The notes under the pieces are model-generated. The model was not told the origin of the DNA. It searched no databases and was given only the letters and a program-made list of their open reading frames with translations. 64,000 bases of DNA, from the NCBI GenBank assembly GCA_951394045.1, contig OX595989.1:1054001-1118000 (forward strand). The letters are read 5' to 3'. Source of the DNA: Nitzschia sp. DOCU1 (taxonomy: Eukaryota > Bacillariophyta > Bacillariophyceae > Bacillariales > Bacillariaceae). Below are positions 51,486-61,724 of the stretch, piece by piece (the stretch's first letter is position 1; every line of letters begins with the position of its first letter). Both the position numbers and the translations under genes were made by a program.

Positions 51486-52199
51486 TGTTTAAATGCATTT
51501 TGATAGCTGTGGCTACCTTCTACTGAACTGCAATGTGTACCGCCCTAGAAATACTGACACAATTTGTACGCCTTCAACAACATGTATTTTTCAGTAAGTG
51601 TAGTTGCCAGCGTCGTCCTCTACTCTACCAGATCTCCTCGTAGAGGATTCACTATTACTGCGAGAGAATTTCTCATTCTTGGATTCACTAGTTGGCGTCG
51701 GAGACAGAGCAACTATTACAGGTAGACAATCACCGTCGTCTATCTCGGCGCGGGGGGATTATTGTACTTTGTCCCCTAATATTTCCCCTTTATTTCAAAG
51801 CTTCATCTGGGGTCACCCCCAAGAAGTGCTCGTCTTAGTCGAAGATTCCACTTACTTGTTACTTCTTTTTTCGCCACCGCGCGTTGGTTGCCGCACCTTC
51901 GATCCAACAACGCCAAGAGCACCACCATCGTCGCCTCTCTCGGTACCCGACAGGCCAGCTCTATTGAACGCCATTGTCAATCTCGTCTTGACGGTTATTG
52001 TAAGGTGTGTTCCGAGCTTTTGCGAATGAATTAGAATTTTGTAGGGGCGTGCTATCAGTAGATCTCGGTGGCTTTCTGCTCCTCTCGTTCTGGAGTGTTT
52101 GAGAAGTGGGCTTTCTTGCCGTGGTTGGTAGAATGAAATGATCACTCATTTTCGTTGGGCTTTTTCTCATTCTCTTTGTCGTCTCCTTGTCGTTACAGA
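51486..52199. other. Intergenic region and probable 5' UTR intron of eL20
   Basis: No protein gene is recognised. The eL20 ATG at 52200 is preceded by CGTTACAG and one base, a good splice acceptor, and GTAAGG at about 52000 could be the donor. That would place the first, non-coding exon of the ribosomal protein gene here. The pattern is common in ribosomal protein genes. Confidence 0.4.
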
Positions 52200-52751
52200 A
52201 TGACTGTTGCTGGAATTATGCGCCAATACCAGGTGGTGGGCCGAAAGGCTCCCACCGAAGATCACCCCAACCCTGAGGCTTACAGGATGATCATCTTTGC
52301 CCCCAACCCGGTGATTGCCAAGTCCAAATTCTGGTACTACATGCACCAGTTCCGTAAAATGAAGAAGACCACGGGTGAAATCCTTGACTGCGTTGAAATT
52401 GTTGAGAAGAACAACCGAATTGTCAAGAACTATGGCATCTGGCTCCGATATTCATCGCGATCTGGTACCCACAATATGTACCGAGAATTCCGGGATGTCA
52501 CCCTAACAGGAGCTGTCTCTCAATTGTACGACGAAATGGCCGGTCGCCACCGCACTCGCCCGCGATCCATCCAAATCATCCGAACGGCGACTGTCGGAGC
52601 CAAGGACTTGAAGCGTGTCAATGGAATGCAATTTGCCAAGGCCAAGGTGAAGTTCCCCTTGCCTCACCGTGTTGCCAGCGGAAAGCGTGGACAAAAGGCC
52701 CTCAGCGATTCCACATACACTACTGTCCGCCCTACTACATTCCTTGGATAA
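52200..52751 (+). CDS. RPL18A: 60S ribosomal protein eL20 (L18a)
   Basis: A 183-residue protein of the large cytoplasmic ribosomal subunit, of full family length. Diagnostic blocks are QYQVVGRKAPTEDHPNPEAY, RMIIFAPNPVIAKSKFWYYM, HQFRKMKKTTGEIL, NYGIWLRYSSRSGTHNMYRE, the basic HRTRPRSIQIIRTATV segment, and the KVKFPLPHR block near the C-terminus. The coding region has no intron; the ATG sits one base after a likely splice acceptor. Identity is secure. Confidence 0.97.
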   Translation: MTVAGIMRQYQVVGRKAPTEDHPNPEAYRMIIFAPNPVIAKSKFWYYMHQFRKMKKTTGEILDCVEIVEKNNRIVKNYGIWLRYSSRSGTHNMYREFRDVTLTGAVSQLYDEMAGRHRTRPRSIQIIRTATVGAKDLKRVNGMQFAKAKVKFPLPHRVASGKRGQKALSDSTYTTVRPTTFLG

Positions 52752-53742
52752 TCTAGAATCATGGGAAAGCAAATGTGCTATTTTATCTCTTCCTTGTTTC
52801 TGGTGCTTTCTATTTAATTTAGTGGAGGAAAGACCGACCAACCTACATTAGTTCTTTCCATGTCGACCTATGTAGCCATCATCACCCAAGCACAATTACA
52901 GCCTATGGTGAAACTTTATGATTGCTACTACTAGGTTACGAGAATGGGGCTCGTGCTAGTAGGAACTGCCCAATTTCTAGCTTTGCAACATTACACATCC
53001 GATCAAAGTCGCACAGGGAGCAAAATTTAGCTAGAGACCAACCAGACTGTCTTTACTACTAGACGTACTCCACACTATACTATACGAATCAATTGTCGCC
53101 GTGGGGAGGACCGCGCTAGTATTACAACAGCCAAAGTCCTCCTTTGCTACGTGCGACCTTATGATAGCTATAAGTTGCGATTGCGGCTTATCCATTCTTC
53201 TAGACCAACGTTTCTGGACTAGGAGCAGACTCTGACGGCATCAACTGGTCCTAATCTTATCGTACTATGAAATGACCCATTGCAGTTTTGATACGCTGCC
53301 TCTCTACCGGTAGTTCGTCCGATAATGAAGTTACCAGAGTTGATCCATTCGACCGGCCCTGCAACGACGACTCACTCGACTCTACGCGCCATTAATCTTC
53401 GAAGCTCGGAAAACGGACATGGCGACTTTTCCCGGTCGAAATTCGGCGCGCTAAAGCTGAAGCTGAACAATAAGTGTATTCCGCTTCAAACAAGTTCAAA
53501 CACAGAATTGCGCTTAAAATACGCATTTTGACAATTGCAATGCCCTTGTCCCGCTTGGAGCGGTGGGGTCCGGCGCGCAAAATAGGGAGAGAACGCAGAT
53601 CCAGCGCGGGTATGGCTGCTCGCGATGGCGGTGGTAGCATCTGCTACCACAATTGCGCCAAGGTGCCAAACCTTCGATTGAAGCATTCGTTGTTGCTATC
53701 CACGCTTGTAGCTTACTTGTCACACTTTTACATCTTTTCAAC
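52752..53742. other. Intergenic region upstream of SUMO
   Basis: About 1 kb without a recognised gene. The distal part is AT-moderate with scattered TACTACTAG-like short motifs. The last 300 bp should contain the SUMO promoter and 5' UTR. Short open frames on both strands at 53392-53783 have no protein-like content. Confidence 0.45.
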
Positions 53743-54365
53743 ATGTCTACTGAAGGAGCAGAACCGAACGAGCCCATCACCATCCGTGTCCGTGATCAGG
53801 TAAGAAACAGCGAGGGTCGTTGCTCACTGCAACTTGAAATTCCACCGCGAACTGCGATGAGCGTGCCGTTGCTGCTGTCACGGCAGTGGCGGATGCGGCA
53901 CCGGAACGCGTCATTTCAAGGATGATACTCTCTTCACTTTGAGCGGATGACAGTGATGTGGGTGATGTGGTTTGTTGCTTCGGGTGCTGTCTTCTGCAAC
54001 AGACTCCTCGGCGGTACCGGAAAGCCTCTCCACCATGCCATTGCAACTCAAGCACACCGCCTCCATTTTCATGGATCAAGTTTCAGCCGCGCTTTGATCA
54101 AATACCGTACAGCTCGCCTCTGACATGTCTTCCCTATTCACGCTTTTAGACCGGAGAAGAAACTTTCTTCAAGATCAAGAAGACGACCAAGATGTCGAAG
54201 GTTTTTGAGACATACGCTCAAAGAAAGGGTGTCCAGGCGGCATCGTTGCGTTTCCTTTTGGACGGAGAGCGCATTGAACCTGATCAAACTCCGAAGATGC
54301 TGGAATTGGATGATCAAGATCAAATCGACTGTATGCTTGAACAATCGGGTGGCTTTCAAAATTAA
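53743..54365 (+). CDS. SUMO: SUMO (small ubiquitin-like modifier)
   Basis: Exon 1 (53743-53799) encodes 19 residues, MSTEGAEPNEPITIRVRDQ, and ends at GTAAGA. Exon 2 (54150-54365) follows a TTTTAG acceptor and gives 71 more, 90 residues in all. SUMO is conjugated to lysines of nuclear proteins through E1 (SAE1/2) and Ubc9. The ubiquitin fold is complete: ITIRVRDQTGEETFFKIKKT, MSKVFETYAQRKGV, SLRFLLDGERI and DDQDQIDCMLEQSGG. The diglycine (86-87) is followed by FQN, so a SENP/Ulp protease must remove three residues before conjugation. The N-terminal arm is short and lacks an obvious PsiKxE site, so poly-SUMO chains through it are unlikely (inference). The 350-bp intron interrupts the beta1-beta2 hairpin. 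Confidence 0.94.
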
Positions 54366-55106
54366 TCGAACGAGATTGACATTTTGGATTCGTTATCCAA
54401 CATGGACCGCAGTAGGAGCCGCTAGCTATTTGTTTGCAGTGGACTTGGATGCTTCATCACTTTATTTGCCGGGGAAAGACTTTCGTAGAGAATTCACCGC
54501 ATAAGACACACCATCTATAGGAAATTCAGATCAAACGAAAATTTGGCTTGTCATGGTCCCATAATTCCACCTTGGAATGCCATGACGGGGCACGAGAAAT
54601 TGCATGCGAGAATGGAGGAGTCTAGCTGCATTTCTCTAGAGATCAAATCCTTTTTAGGTGAACGTCTAGACCTCAGCGATGCGTAAGCACCAGGGGAATA
54701 TTTGGTCTGTTAGCTAGCGCAAGCTGGAGCAACGGAACGGTGATGGATGCCCAGGCAGGGAACGGGAATCGAAAAGGGCTCACGATATATCCATACACGC
54801 AACTAAAATACTGCTACGAAATAGTAGTCGCTAGCTTGCAACAGCGAACTCGGCTAGCTAGCAACCACTTGAGTCCATCATGGGGCCGCCGAGGTGGACG
54901 TTTAAGCAGTGACCAAGAAAGTTGCACAATTCCCCCGACAAGAAAGCCGGATTACCAGATGATCAACTTGGACGAGGCGGTTTGTCTGAATTCTGTACTA
55001 TAGTCCAATCAACGATCGAGCAGGCCACAAACATTAAGCGGTCGTCCCCAGTGCAATCTACACTTCGAATAGTACAACACCATCGCACTACAGGCGCCAC
55101 GTCTCA
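54366..55106. other. Intergenic region
   Basis: Lies between two 3' ends (SUMO plus, small membrane protein minus). No gene, repeat or RNA is recognised. Confidence 0.4.
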
Positions 55107-55528
55107 TCAATACTTGCGACTATGCCGAGGTTGAGGCTTCAAAGCATTGTATAGTGAAGTCACAGCGACTGATACAACCGCCCCAGCAATCCAGCGCACA
55201 AGCAGTTCGTGATGCAATTCCGGGAAGTCGTTGTCCCAACGCCTCAAATCAGAGCGAATATCCAACTCTCGTTGTGCCCGTTCGGCGCCTTGCTCAATCG
55301 ATCGAATCCCTCTCATCCACCTGACAAAGCAAAATAAAAAGTCGTAAGAAATTTGTACGTTTATAAATAGAAAATCGCCCATCGGACGTACCAGTTCTGC
55401 TCTCCAGCTCCACGACCAGGGACGACAATATCCAGAAAGAATTCGATTGCCTTGTCCACAATGGCACCGGGCTTGACTTTGCGGACTGTATACCAGAAAC
55501 TTATTTGTCCAACGATCCAGGAATCCAT
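55107..55528 (-). CDS. Small single-pass membrane protein, 116 residues
   Basis: Exons 55528-55392 and 55320-55107 join in frame across a 71-bp intron (GTACGT...TTTGTCAG). The family is not recognised. The N-terminus MDSWIVGQISFWYTVRKVKPGA is amphipathic and includes FFLDIVVPGRGAGEQNW before the junction. The middle is helical and charged (GIRSIEQGAERAQRELDIRSD). A single hydrophobic segment at about 85-105 (LLVRWIAGAVVSVAVTSLYNA) precedes a short basic tail. It is probably tail-anchored in an organelle membrane. Good splice sites that join two protein-like frames, and the absence of other open alternatives, support it as a real gene. Confidence 0.6.
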
Positions 55529-56313
55529 TTTGATGTGAAGTGATGCTGCTATCAGTGGCTTTTGTTATGATCTTATCCGTTTCAAGGCGGTATCGTCATT
55601 GTGAAACAATAGCACCGCTCGCCTTTCTTGGTGGGAATAGGAAACTGTCCTTGGTGAGAGATGACGTGGGACTTTTGTGAGAGGTGTGGTCTGGCGCGCG
55701 CGGACCTTGTTGATAGTCGGAGATGTCGACTATGTTCGTCTCTTCTGTTCTATCGGCCTCCTTCGCCTATCTCCTCCGGGGCAGAGCTCTTGGGCACGCA
55801 ACCTAGCACCGGGTTACAAAAGGATGAATCTACCAGCTTATAGTATAGTAGTGTGAACGAATGCACTGAAGTCATTACACATCTAGTAGTCATTGTCGAC
55901 GACTCTGCCAGGAATCTACTAGCTGCCGTAGAAGTCCGCTTGGTCCGGCAGCCTTCGAGCATTGTAAAGCATCCGTGGTGTGCAATAGCCCGATAATGCT
56001 CCTTCGCAGCGTTGACTTTAGCTCAAATGGAATACTCTCCAGGTCACCAATACTCACGGCTTGAGTCCAAAGAAGCAGCCGCTTCCGAATGTCAAATTTC
56101 GTTCAGGATGCTGCGAAAGGAGGCAAACGAATTCCTACGACCTTCTCCTGTAAAACATTTGTCATTGTCTCGGCCTTCGTGCTGAAAGTTGGCCGACGTC
56201 GGCTCTTGAATACCGCGACCGGACAGCTTCCAAAACGCGCACGAATTCACCAAGTCAGCAACACCCTTTCACCAGCACCTTGTGAGCCGAAATCAGTTTG
56301 TATCGGTCCAGCA
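55529..56313. other. Intergenic region
   Basis: No gene is recognised. It holds the presumed promoter of the small membrane protein (right of 55528) and the 3' flank of the cation transporter. Open frames in 55661-55962 lie on both strands over the same bases and are not protein-like. Confidence 0.4.
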
Positions 56314-57430
56314 TCAATTCACGCATACTTCATGTTCATCATCTTCCTCTTCGATGTAATCATCTTCGTCCAATGCGTCCATCAGCCCTTCAATCAGCAG
56401 ATCATTCACTTTGCGCAACTCCCCGAGAGTGTGAATAATTCCTTTCACAAGTGGCACCAGGCTCAATAGAATCAAGACGGACACGACTACCGCAGCAGTG
56501 GCATCCGCTTCTTCCGGGGTAATAGTAGGCACAAAGTCAGCAAGCAGAGACGCAATTATGACGGCCAGACTTCTCAGAGTGTCCGCAAATACGTGGGTGT
56601 AGGCAGAACACATATTCAAGTTTGCGTCCTCCCCGTGTTCTTCCACTCCATTTTCAATTTCGAACGGTTCGATCCTCCTCTTTGGGGATGCGGATTCGAC
56701 ATGGTCCATGTCGTCGTCTTCATCGTTGCTATGCCGGGCGCCCGTCTCGTCGTCATCGAGGAGCCTTCGCATACTTTTTAGATGTAGTCGTTCATGAATT
56801 GGTTCCTTGTCGTCTTCTTCATCGGACGTCTCGTACCCCATAGCATGCTTTGCTTTTGCGAAACAAAAGACATTCAAAAAATCCAGCAGCAGATTCAAAA
56901 AGCTGAAAAACATCATCAAGTTGACGTTGGGGTCAGACTGCAGAGAAACATCTCGTTTGGAATCCAATATCAGCACCCGAACCGCCTTTTTCAGCACGAA
57001 ACCAATTACCACCAGTAACGTCGACACGGAAACAAGGGGAGGAACAAGTTCCAACTGAAGATGGTATTTTCGATAGCGCAGCTTGTGAACATCATCAACA
57101 TTTCGACCATACGCTTTTTCCGCATAGGCTCGTTTTTGTCTCTCGGCAAACCAATTGAATAAATACGTCAGGGAGTCGACAAGCATAGCCGCAGAGTCTC
57201 CCACCATCGCCTCAGACCCAGCATATATGGCTGCGATGGTCTGAACAATGCCAAACATTGCAAATGACACAAATGCCGTGCACTATATCGGCAACAATTG
57301 CATAGAACGACAAAGTGAGACAAATAAAAACAATGCTTTCGATTGTGGCGGCAGCATGACAGTAACTTACGAGGAGCTTCTCATTGGAAGGTCTGTCGTC
57401 ATTTTCCATTCTTTCACCGCTGGCTGGCAT
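56314..57430 (-). CDS. Cation diffusion facilitator (ZnT-like transporter)
   Basis: Exons 57430-57371 and 57282-56314 join in frame across an 88-bp GTAAGT...TATAG intron, giving 342 residues. CDF proteins export Zn2+, Mn2+ or Fe2+ from the cytosol by proton exchange. Six membrane helices fit: TM1 after NEKLLCTAFVSFAMFG, TM2 GDSAAMLVDSLTYLFNW, TM3 VSVSTLLVVIGFVL, TM4 MMFFSFLNLLLDFLNVF, TM5 CSAYTHVFADTLRSLAVIIA, TM6 AAVVVSVLILLSLVPLV. TM5 keeps the HxxxD metal site (HVFAD). In TM2 the usual histidine of the DxGHMLxD block is Ala (DSAAMLVD), while both aspartates remain. The TM4-TM5 loop is long and acidic with few His. The protein ends after a short acidic tail (DALDEDDYIEEEDDEHE), with little room for the normal 80-residue cytosolic dimerisation domain. 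Substrate is uncertain. Confidence 0.8.
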
Positions 57431-58834
57431 GCTTGACGATTTTGTTACCAAGAAACCCTGCTTCCAATGACCTTTGAGGTCTACAAAGTCATTTCGTTTT
57501 TTACCCAGGCAGGATGGATCGCACACTAAACTTCCCCTGTATCTCCTCAATCCTTCGAAGACGAGAAACTGGCAAACCAGAATTGTGGTTATAGTATCCT
57601 TGTTACCCCTATGAGTCTTGGCAGTCAGTGTCCTTTCTTTTCAACCACACTCATTGTTCGCGCACCCGGCACGTTTTTTCTTGCTTGGTTGGTAGTCTAC
57701 GAGGACTGGCACGGCGTGGCTCGCGAGCGTGGTCTTGGCGGGAAACACGTTTTTTCGCTCTCCGCCTTGTTCTTCTGCGTGTGTCGGTGGCAAACACAGA
57801 CGCTGAGGTGCCGGCTCGAGATGATTTATGCCTCTCAATGAAACGTATATGCCTTCATGACGAATTCAGTGTACTGAACGTGCAAAATGCTGTCGATTCT
57901 ACGACATATCCTACAGTCCTCTGGTAGGAGATTACCCAATGCTCGTTAGCAGCGCCTCGTCGTTCGGTTTTTAGCATGGAGAAGAAGAAAGCATGAGCCC
58001 AACGCGATTCTGTTTAAAGACCACCGCAAACGGACAACCCATAACCTCAAGCCCAAATCGTCCCCCCCCCTATCTTGGGATCATTTTGGATTCATTCCCC
58101 CTCTTCTTTTTAAATTTTTGCCGATATTTTGATTGCCTTGGCCGGCTCGCCATTTCAATTCAAATTTCCTCCCCACAACTCTCCTTTCACAATTTTCACA
58201 CACAATGGCCAAACTACGCATCGGCAAACACTTTGGTACTAGCTGAAGCCCTAGGCTCGCTCAAGGGCACGTACTGTGATACAAGAAGGAGGTGCTACCT
58301 ACGATGACACGAGGAGGATGAAGAATTCCATTGTTGTATTGCCACGCTGACAAGCACCCCCATGAGGACCCCCTGTTGTTGCATTGATTGATGATGGGCC
58401 AGAATTGAGTGTCTAAATGTTTCATTGCGAGTCTTCGAGACTCTTCCAAACAATGAGATGTGATGATGATTCCTGTGCTGAAAGAGTGTGTGCGGCAAAC
58501 AAACAAAGGCGACGAAATGCAATGCATGGCTAGGAGTGGAGTGGCATAGAGGAGGTAAACCCAGAATGGTATTCCATGCTCCAACTCAACTTCTTGTTCT
58601 AGCTTTCACATGAAGAGAGACAAAGCTTGTCCAGCGTCCGCTGGCGAGTCTATACATTGTTGAGCAGACTCCTCCCAGCACCACAAATGCTACAATCAGC
58701 TGGTGTACGGTAGTCAAGGCCAAAATGCTCATCGCCCCATCTATAGTATCTTTGTCACCATGTCCTTTGCTTTAACAATAGCTGTGACAAGTTGTGAACA
58801 ATACATAGAGCCTACTAGATTGTTGCAGAGGTAG
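57431..58834. other. Intergenic region without recognised genes
   Basis: About 1.4 kb. Contains the CDF promoter side and several overlapping short open frames on both strands (57611-57927, 58261-58584) with no recognisable domain. A C-run (eight Cs) lies at about 58061. Nothing firm can be assigned. Confidence 0.4.
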
Positions 58835-59460
58835 CGACACCAACAGAAGCAGAGGTAAAAACGCCAACGGCAGGAGCAGCAGAGGTGGCGGCGACGATGG
58901 CAGGGACAGCAGAGGTAGCGATGCCAACGCCAGCGCCGGAAGGGACAGCAGAAGCAGAGGTAGCGATGCCAACGCCAGCGCCGGAAGGGACAGCAGAAGC
59001 AGAGGTAGCGATGCGGAAGACGCCAACGCCAGCGGAAGGGACAGCAGAGGAAGCGACGCCGACGGCAGGGACAACAGAAGCAGAGGTAGTGAGGCCAACA
59101 CCGTCGACTTTCGAACTTCAATTGGTGCAGAGGTAGCGACGCCAATGCCAACGGAAGGGACAACAGAAGCAGAGGTAGCAACACCGGCGGAAGGGACAGA
59201 GGAAGCAGATGTAGTGATGCCGACGCCGACAGCAGGGACAACAGAAGCAGAGGTTGGAGGGGCAACAACCGGAACAGCTAGAGAAGAACAATGCCGCCGA
59301 CGGCAGGAACAGCAGAAGCAGAGCACGTAGCGATGCCGACAGAAATAGAGGTAGCGATGCCAATGGCAAGAACAGCAGAAGCAGAGGTAGCGACGCCAAT
59401 GCCAACAGCAGGAACAGCAGAGGTAGGAATGGCAGCAACCAAAGCAGCAGCAGCGGCGAT
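58835..59460. repeat. Low-complexity minisatellite tract, open in several frames
   Basis: Tandem, degenerate repetition of GCAGAGGTAGCGA(T/C)GCCAAC, GCCAGCGCCGGAAGGGACAG and GGAACAGCAGAAGCAGAGG-like blocks. The best-preserved unit is about 45 bp near 58919-59005. Strand asymmetry is strong (purine-rich plus strand). Because the repeats contain almost no T, they are free of stops in several frames on both strands, including a 245-residue Leu/Cys/Pro frame on the minus strand. On the plus strand they read as EAEVAMPTPAPEGTA-like repeats that change frame at indels. This may be a decayed coding repeat or a pure minisatellite. No flanking domain supports a gene. Confidence 0.75.
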
Positions 59461-60600
59461 CACCTGGTTCCCTCGCTCCCGGGGTGCAATGCGCGAAGCA
59501 GGTTTGCACATTGGGATGCAGGGAATTGATCCAGACGGGCCTTCATCTTAAGGACATGGTGACAGCAAAAGTTGACAATCTGAAAAAATGATTCACAAAC
59601 GGTGGATTGTTGCCTTTTTGGTGCCTGCTTTGGATCCAACCAAGTCCCACAAAAGATGAAGAAACAATTGATCAACTGGTTGAACAGACACGAACAGACA
59701 AAAACGGTCAGTTATTGCGCACCTGAGTGCCAAAACGACGAGCAATTAGAGCCTGGATGACCAAAAAAAGATGGAATTTTCGTGAGCAACCACCAAAAAT
59801 TGTGCGGTCTGTAAATAGCAGCTCAACAGATAAGCATTTAGAGAAGGAATTATTAGCACCATGGTCGAAAGAAAAGAAACAAGACTCGTGGCCGAAAATA
59901 CTTACAGGAAGGTAAAACATGTGGGAGACATCACTTGTCCGAAAAAAGTGGAGTGAATGGGAACAAAAGGCGGTGGGAGGCTGGGCGGGCGACAACCTTA
60001 TTTAAATTTGAAATGGGTTGGAAGGCAGGCTCGTAGGCGGGGGTCTTCGCTAGTTTTGACGGTGGTTCCCGGGTCCGATTTTGGGGGAGGGGGGTCCGTC
60101 TGTCACCTGACCAAGATTAGGTTATGGGTACGCTGTTTGCGGTGGCGTTTAGTCAGAATCATGGCGCACTCGGAACAACACCTCGGGCATGCAAGAAGCC
60201 TTCCGCCACACATCACTGCATGATCATGATGGAAAGAAAACGTTCTCGATCCTCCCTCTCGCTCTAGAGAGTAGCAAGTAGGAAAATGGCTTTTGCCAGC
60301 ATGGATCTTTAAATGTCGTCGGTAAAATCTATCAAAAGAGTCAACTCATAAAAAGGCTAGGGCTAGATAGTAGGAGGAATAATTCGACGGTCTCCAAAAC
60401 ATCGGATAGTGATGTGGTTTCATCATTCTAGAGTAGTTTCGATGCTATTATTCAAAATGTAGGAGGCTTGCCAATGGATGGCGACCAAAAAATAACGAGT
60501 TAAAGTGACAGGAAGATGTGCATGGCAGAAATGCCCACATAGGTCCAATCATGTGGACGACCCAACAACATGTGTGGGGAGTGATAACGATCTGTTGGTT
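59461..60600. other. Intergenic region with one weak exon candidate
   Basis: No gene is established. Bases 59727-59912 on the plus strand read as a protein-like stretch (VPKRRAIRAWMTKKRWNFRE, then SSSTDKHLEKELLAPWSKEK) that ends in front of a GTAAAA donor-like site. It has no ATG of its own except an internal one, and no partner exon was found. The rest shows nothing. Confidence 0.3.
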
Positions 60601-61101
60601 TCATTTCTTCAGGGGGATCTGAATCCGCGAGAAAATGCCTGCCATCAGCCGAGAGAACCGAACTTTAGTCGATGCATTGTCCTTTCCTTGCTGCTCAGGC
60701 TTGTATTCGATTTCATTTCGTTGAGTAGAAGTCATGCTCCCGCTGTAAAGGCAGACACCTTTGAACAACGGATCATCACTGCTGGAAGAGAATGATCCTG
60801 ATCTTGGAGTGACTTCCACAACGACAGGAATCGTCGAGCTGCTAATTCTTGGCATGGGTAATCCATTCATATCAAATGAATCTTCTTCGTCGTTCTCTTC
60901 TGACTTTGCACACGAGCTACCCGTCGTCACATCATCATTATCATCGGCACAAGTATCTGCCGATTCGCAGATCGGACCTCGGGCCTCATCCGACGAAACG
61001 TTGATGCTTTGCTCAGACACTTTTGTGTCGAGAAAAGATCCTTGGGTGGAATAACCTTCGGAAGTGGAATTGTGGTTCGAGGAGTACGACGAATTGGTCA
61101 T
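60601..61101 (-). CDS. Hypothetical Ser/Asp-rich protein, 166 residues
   Basis: Not recognised. The start is the first in-frame ATG (MTNSSYSSNHNS), but the frame is open a further 168 bp upstream, where a CTACAG acceptor-like site (about 61276) could join it to an earlier exon. The protein is disordered: Asn/Ser-rich, then acidic (ADTCADDNDDV and SEENDEEDSFD). It ends with VCLYSGSMTSTQRNE and a basic, hydrophobic VRFSRLMAGIFSRIQIPLKK that could form an amphipathic helix. No enzyme motif is visible. Confidence 0.38.
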   Translation of the reverse strand: MTNSSYSSNHNSTSEGYSTQGSFLDTKVSEQSINVSSDEARGPICESADTCADDNDDVTTGSSCAKSEENDEEDSFDMNGLPMPRISSSTIPVVVEVTPRSGSFSSSSDDPLFKGVCLYSGSMTSTQRNEIEYKPEQQGKDNASTKVRFSRLMAGIFSRIQIPLKK

Positions 61102-61724
61102 GGTGACTTCATTAAAGTGGCCTCGTGTTTGTTCGTTGTTGTTGTTATGGTTCGGCGCAACTGCCACATTGTGAGGCCAATGATCGCGATTCTTTGTCCA
61201 AAACCGAAGGTTCAGCACGGGGATTGGGCTTCCGGGGCGGGCCCGCGTGGTGGGCTCGCTCGCATACAAAATGCTGTAGTCGATTCAATCAAATAATAGA
61301 TTCTGATCAGGTGAGTCGAATCGTCGTCAGATGATGCATGATGGATGATCACAAGGGAAGGTAGTCGTAGTTGTTTCTAGATAGTAGTGGCAGGACGTTT
61401 GTAATCCGGTGCTATTGCTTTTACTTAGTCGTAGATGTACTACAACTCCTATCGGTAGTAGAGCGCTCGGTAAACAGTGTCCTTTTCGACACAGTTATCG
61501 TATGAATAGATCGAATGCTAAGGAGAGCATGGAGTCAGTGGAATCCAACCTGACATTTGGCAGTGCAAGAAAAATAGCAAGTTCACTGACATGCTACTAT
61601 TCTCAAAGCAAAAGTCGAAATATACATAAGATGTGATTGCTAAATTAACAACACTACAGCATTTGCCAAAGAAGTTGTCCTTTTCACAGAATTAAGGACA
61701 CCCTAGTATACCCCCAAAAGCCGC
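61102..61724. other. Intergenic region
   Basis: Lies between the hypothetical gene and the 3' end of the HMG-box gene. Apart from the possible upstream extension of the hypothetical gene (61102-61275), nothing is recognised. Confidence 0.4.

Noticed and set aside
58772..59509. 245-residue Leu/Cys/Pro-rich protein on the minus strand
   Set aside because: It is a product of the T-poor repeat tract, which is open in several frames; no start context, signal peptide or domain supports it.
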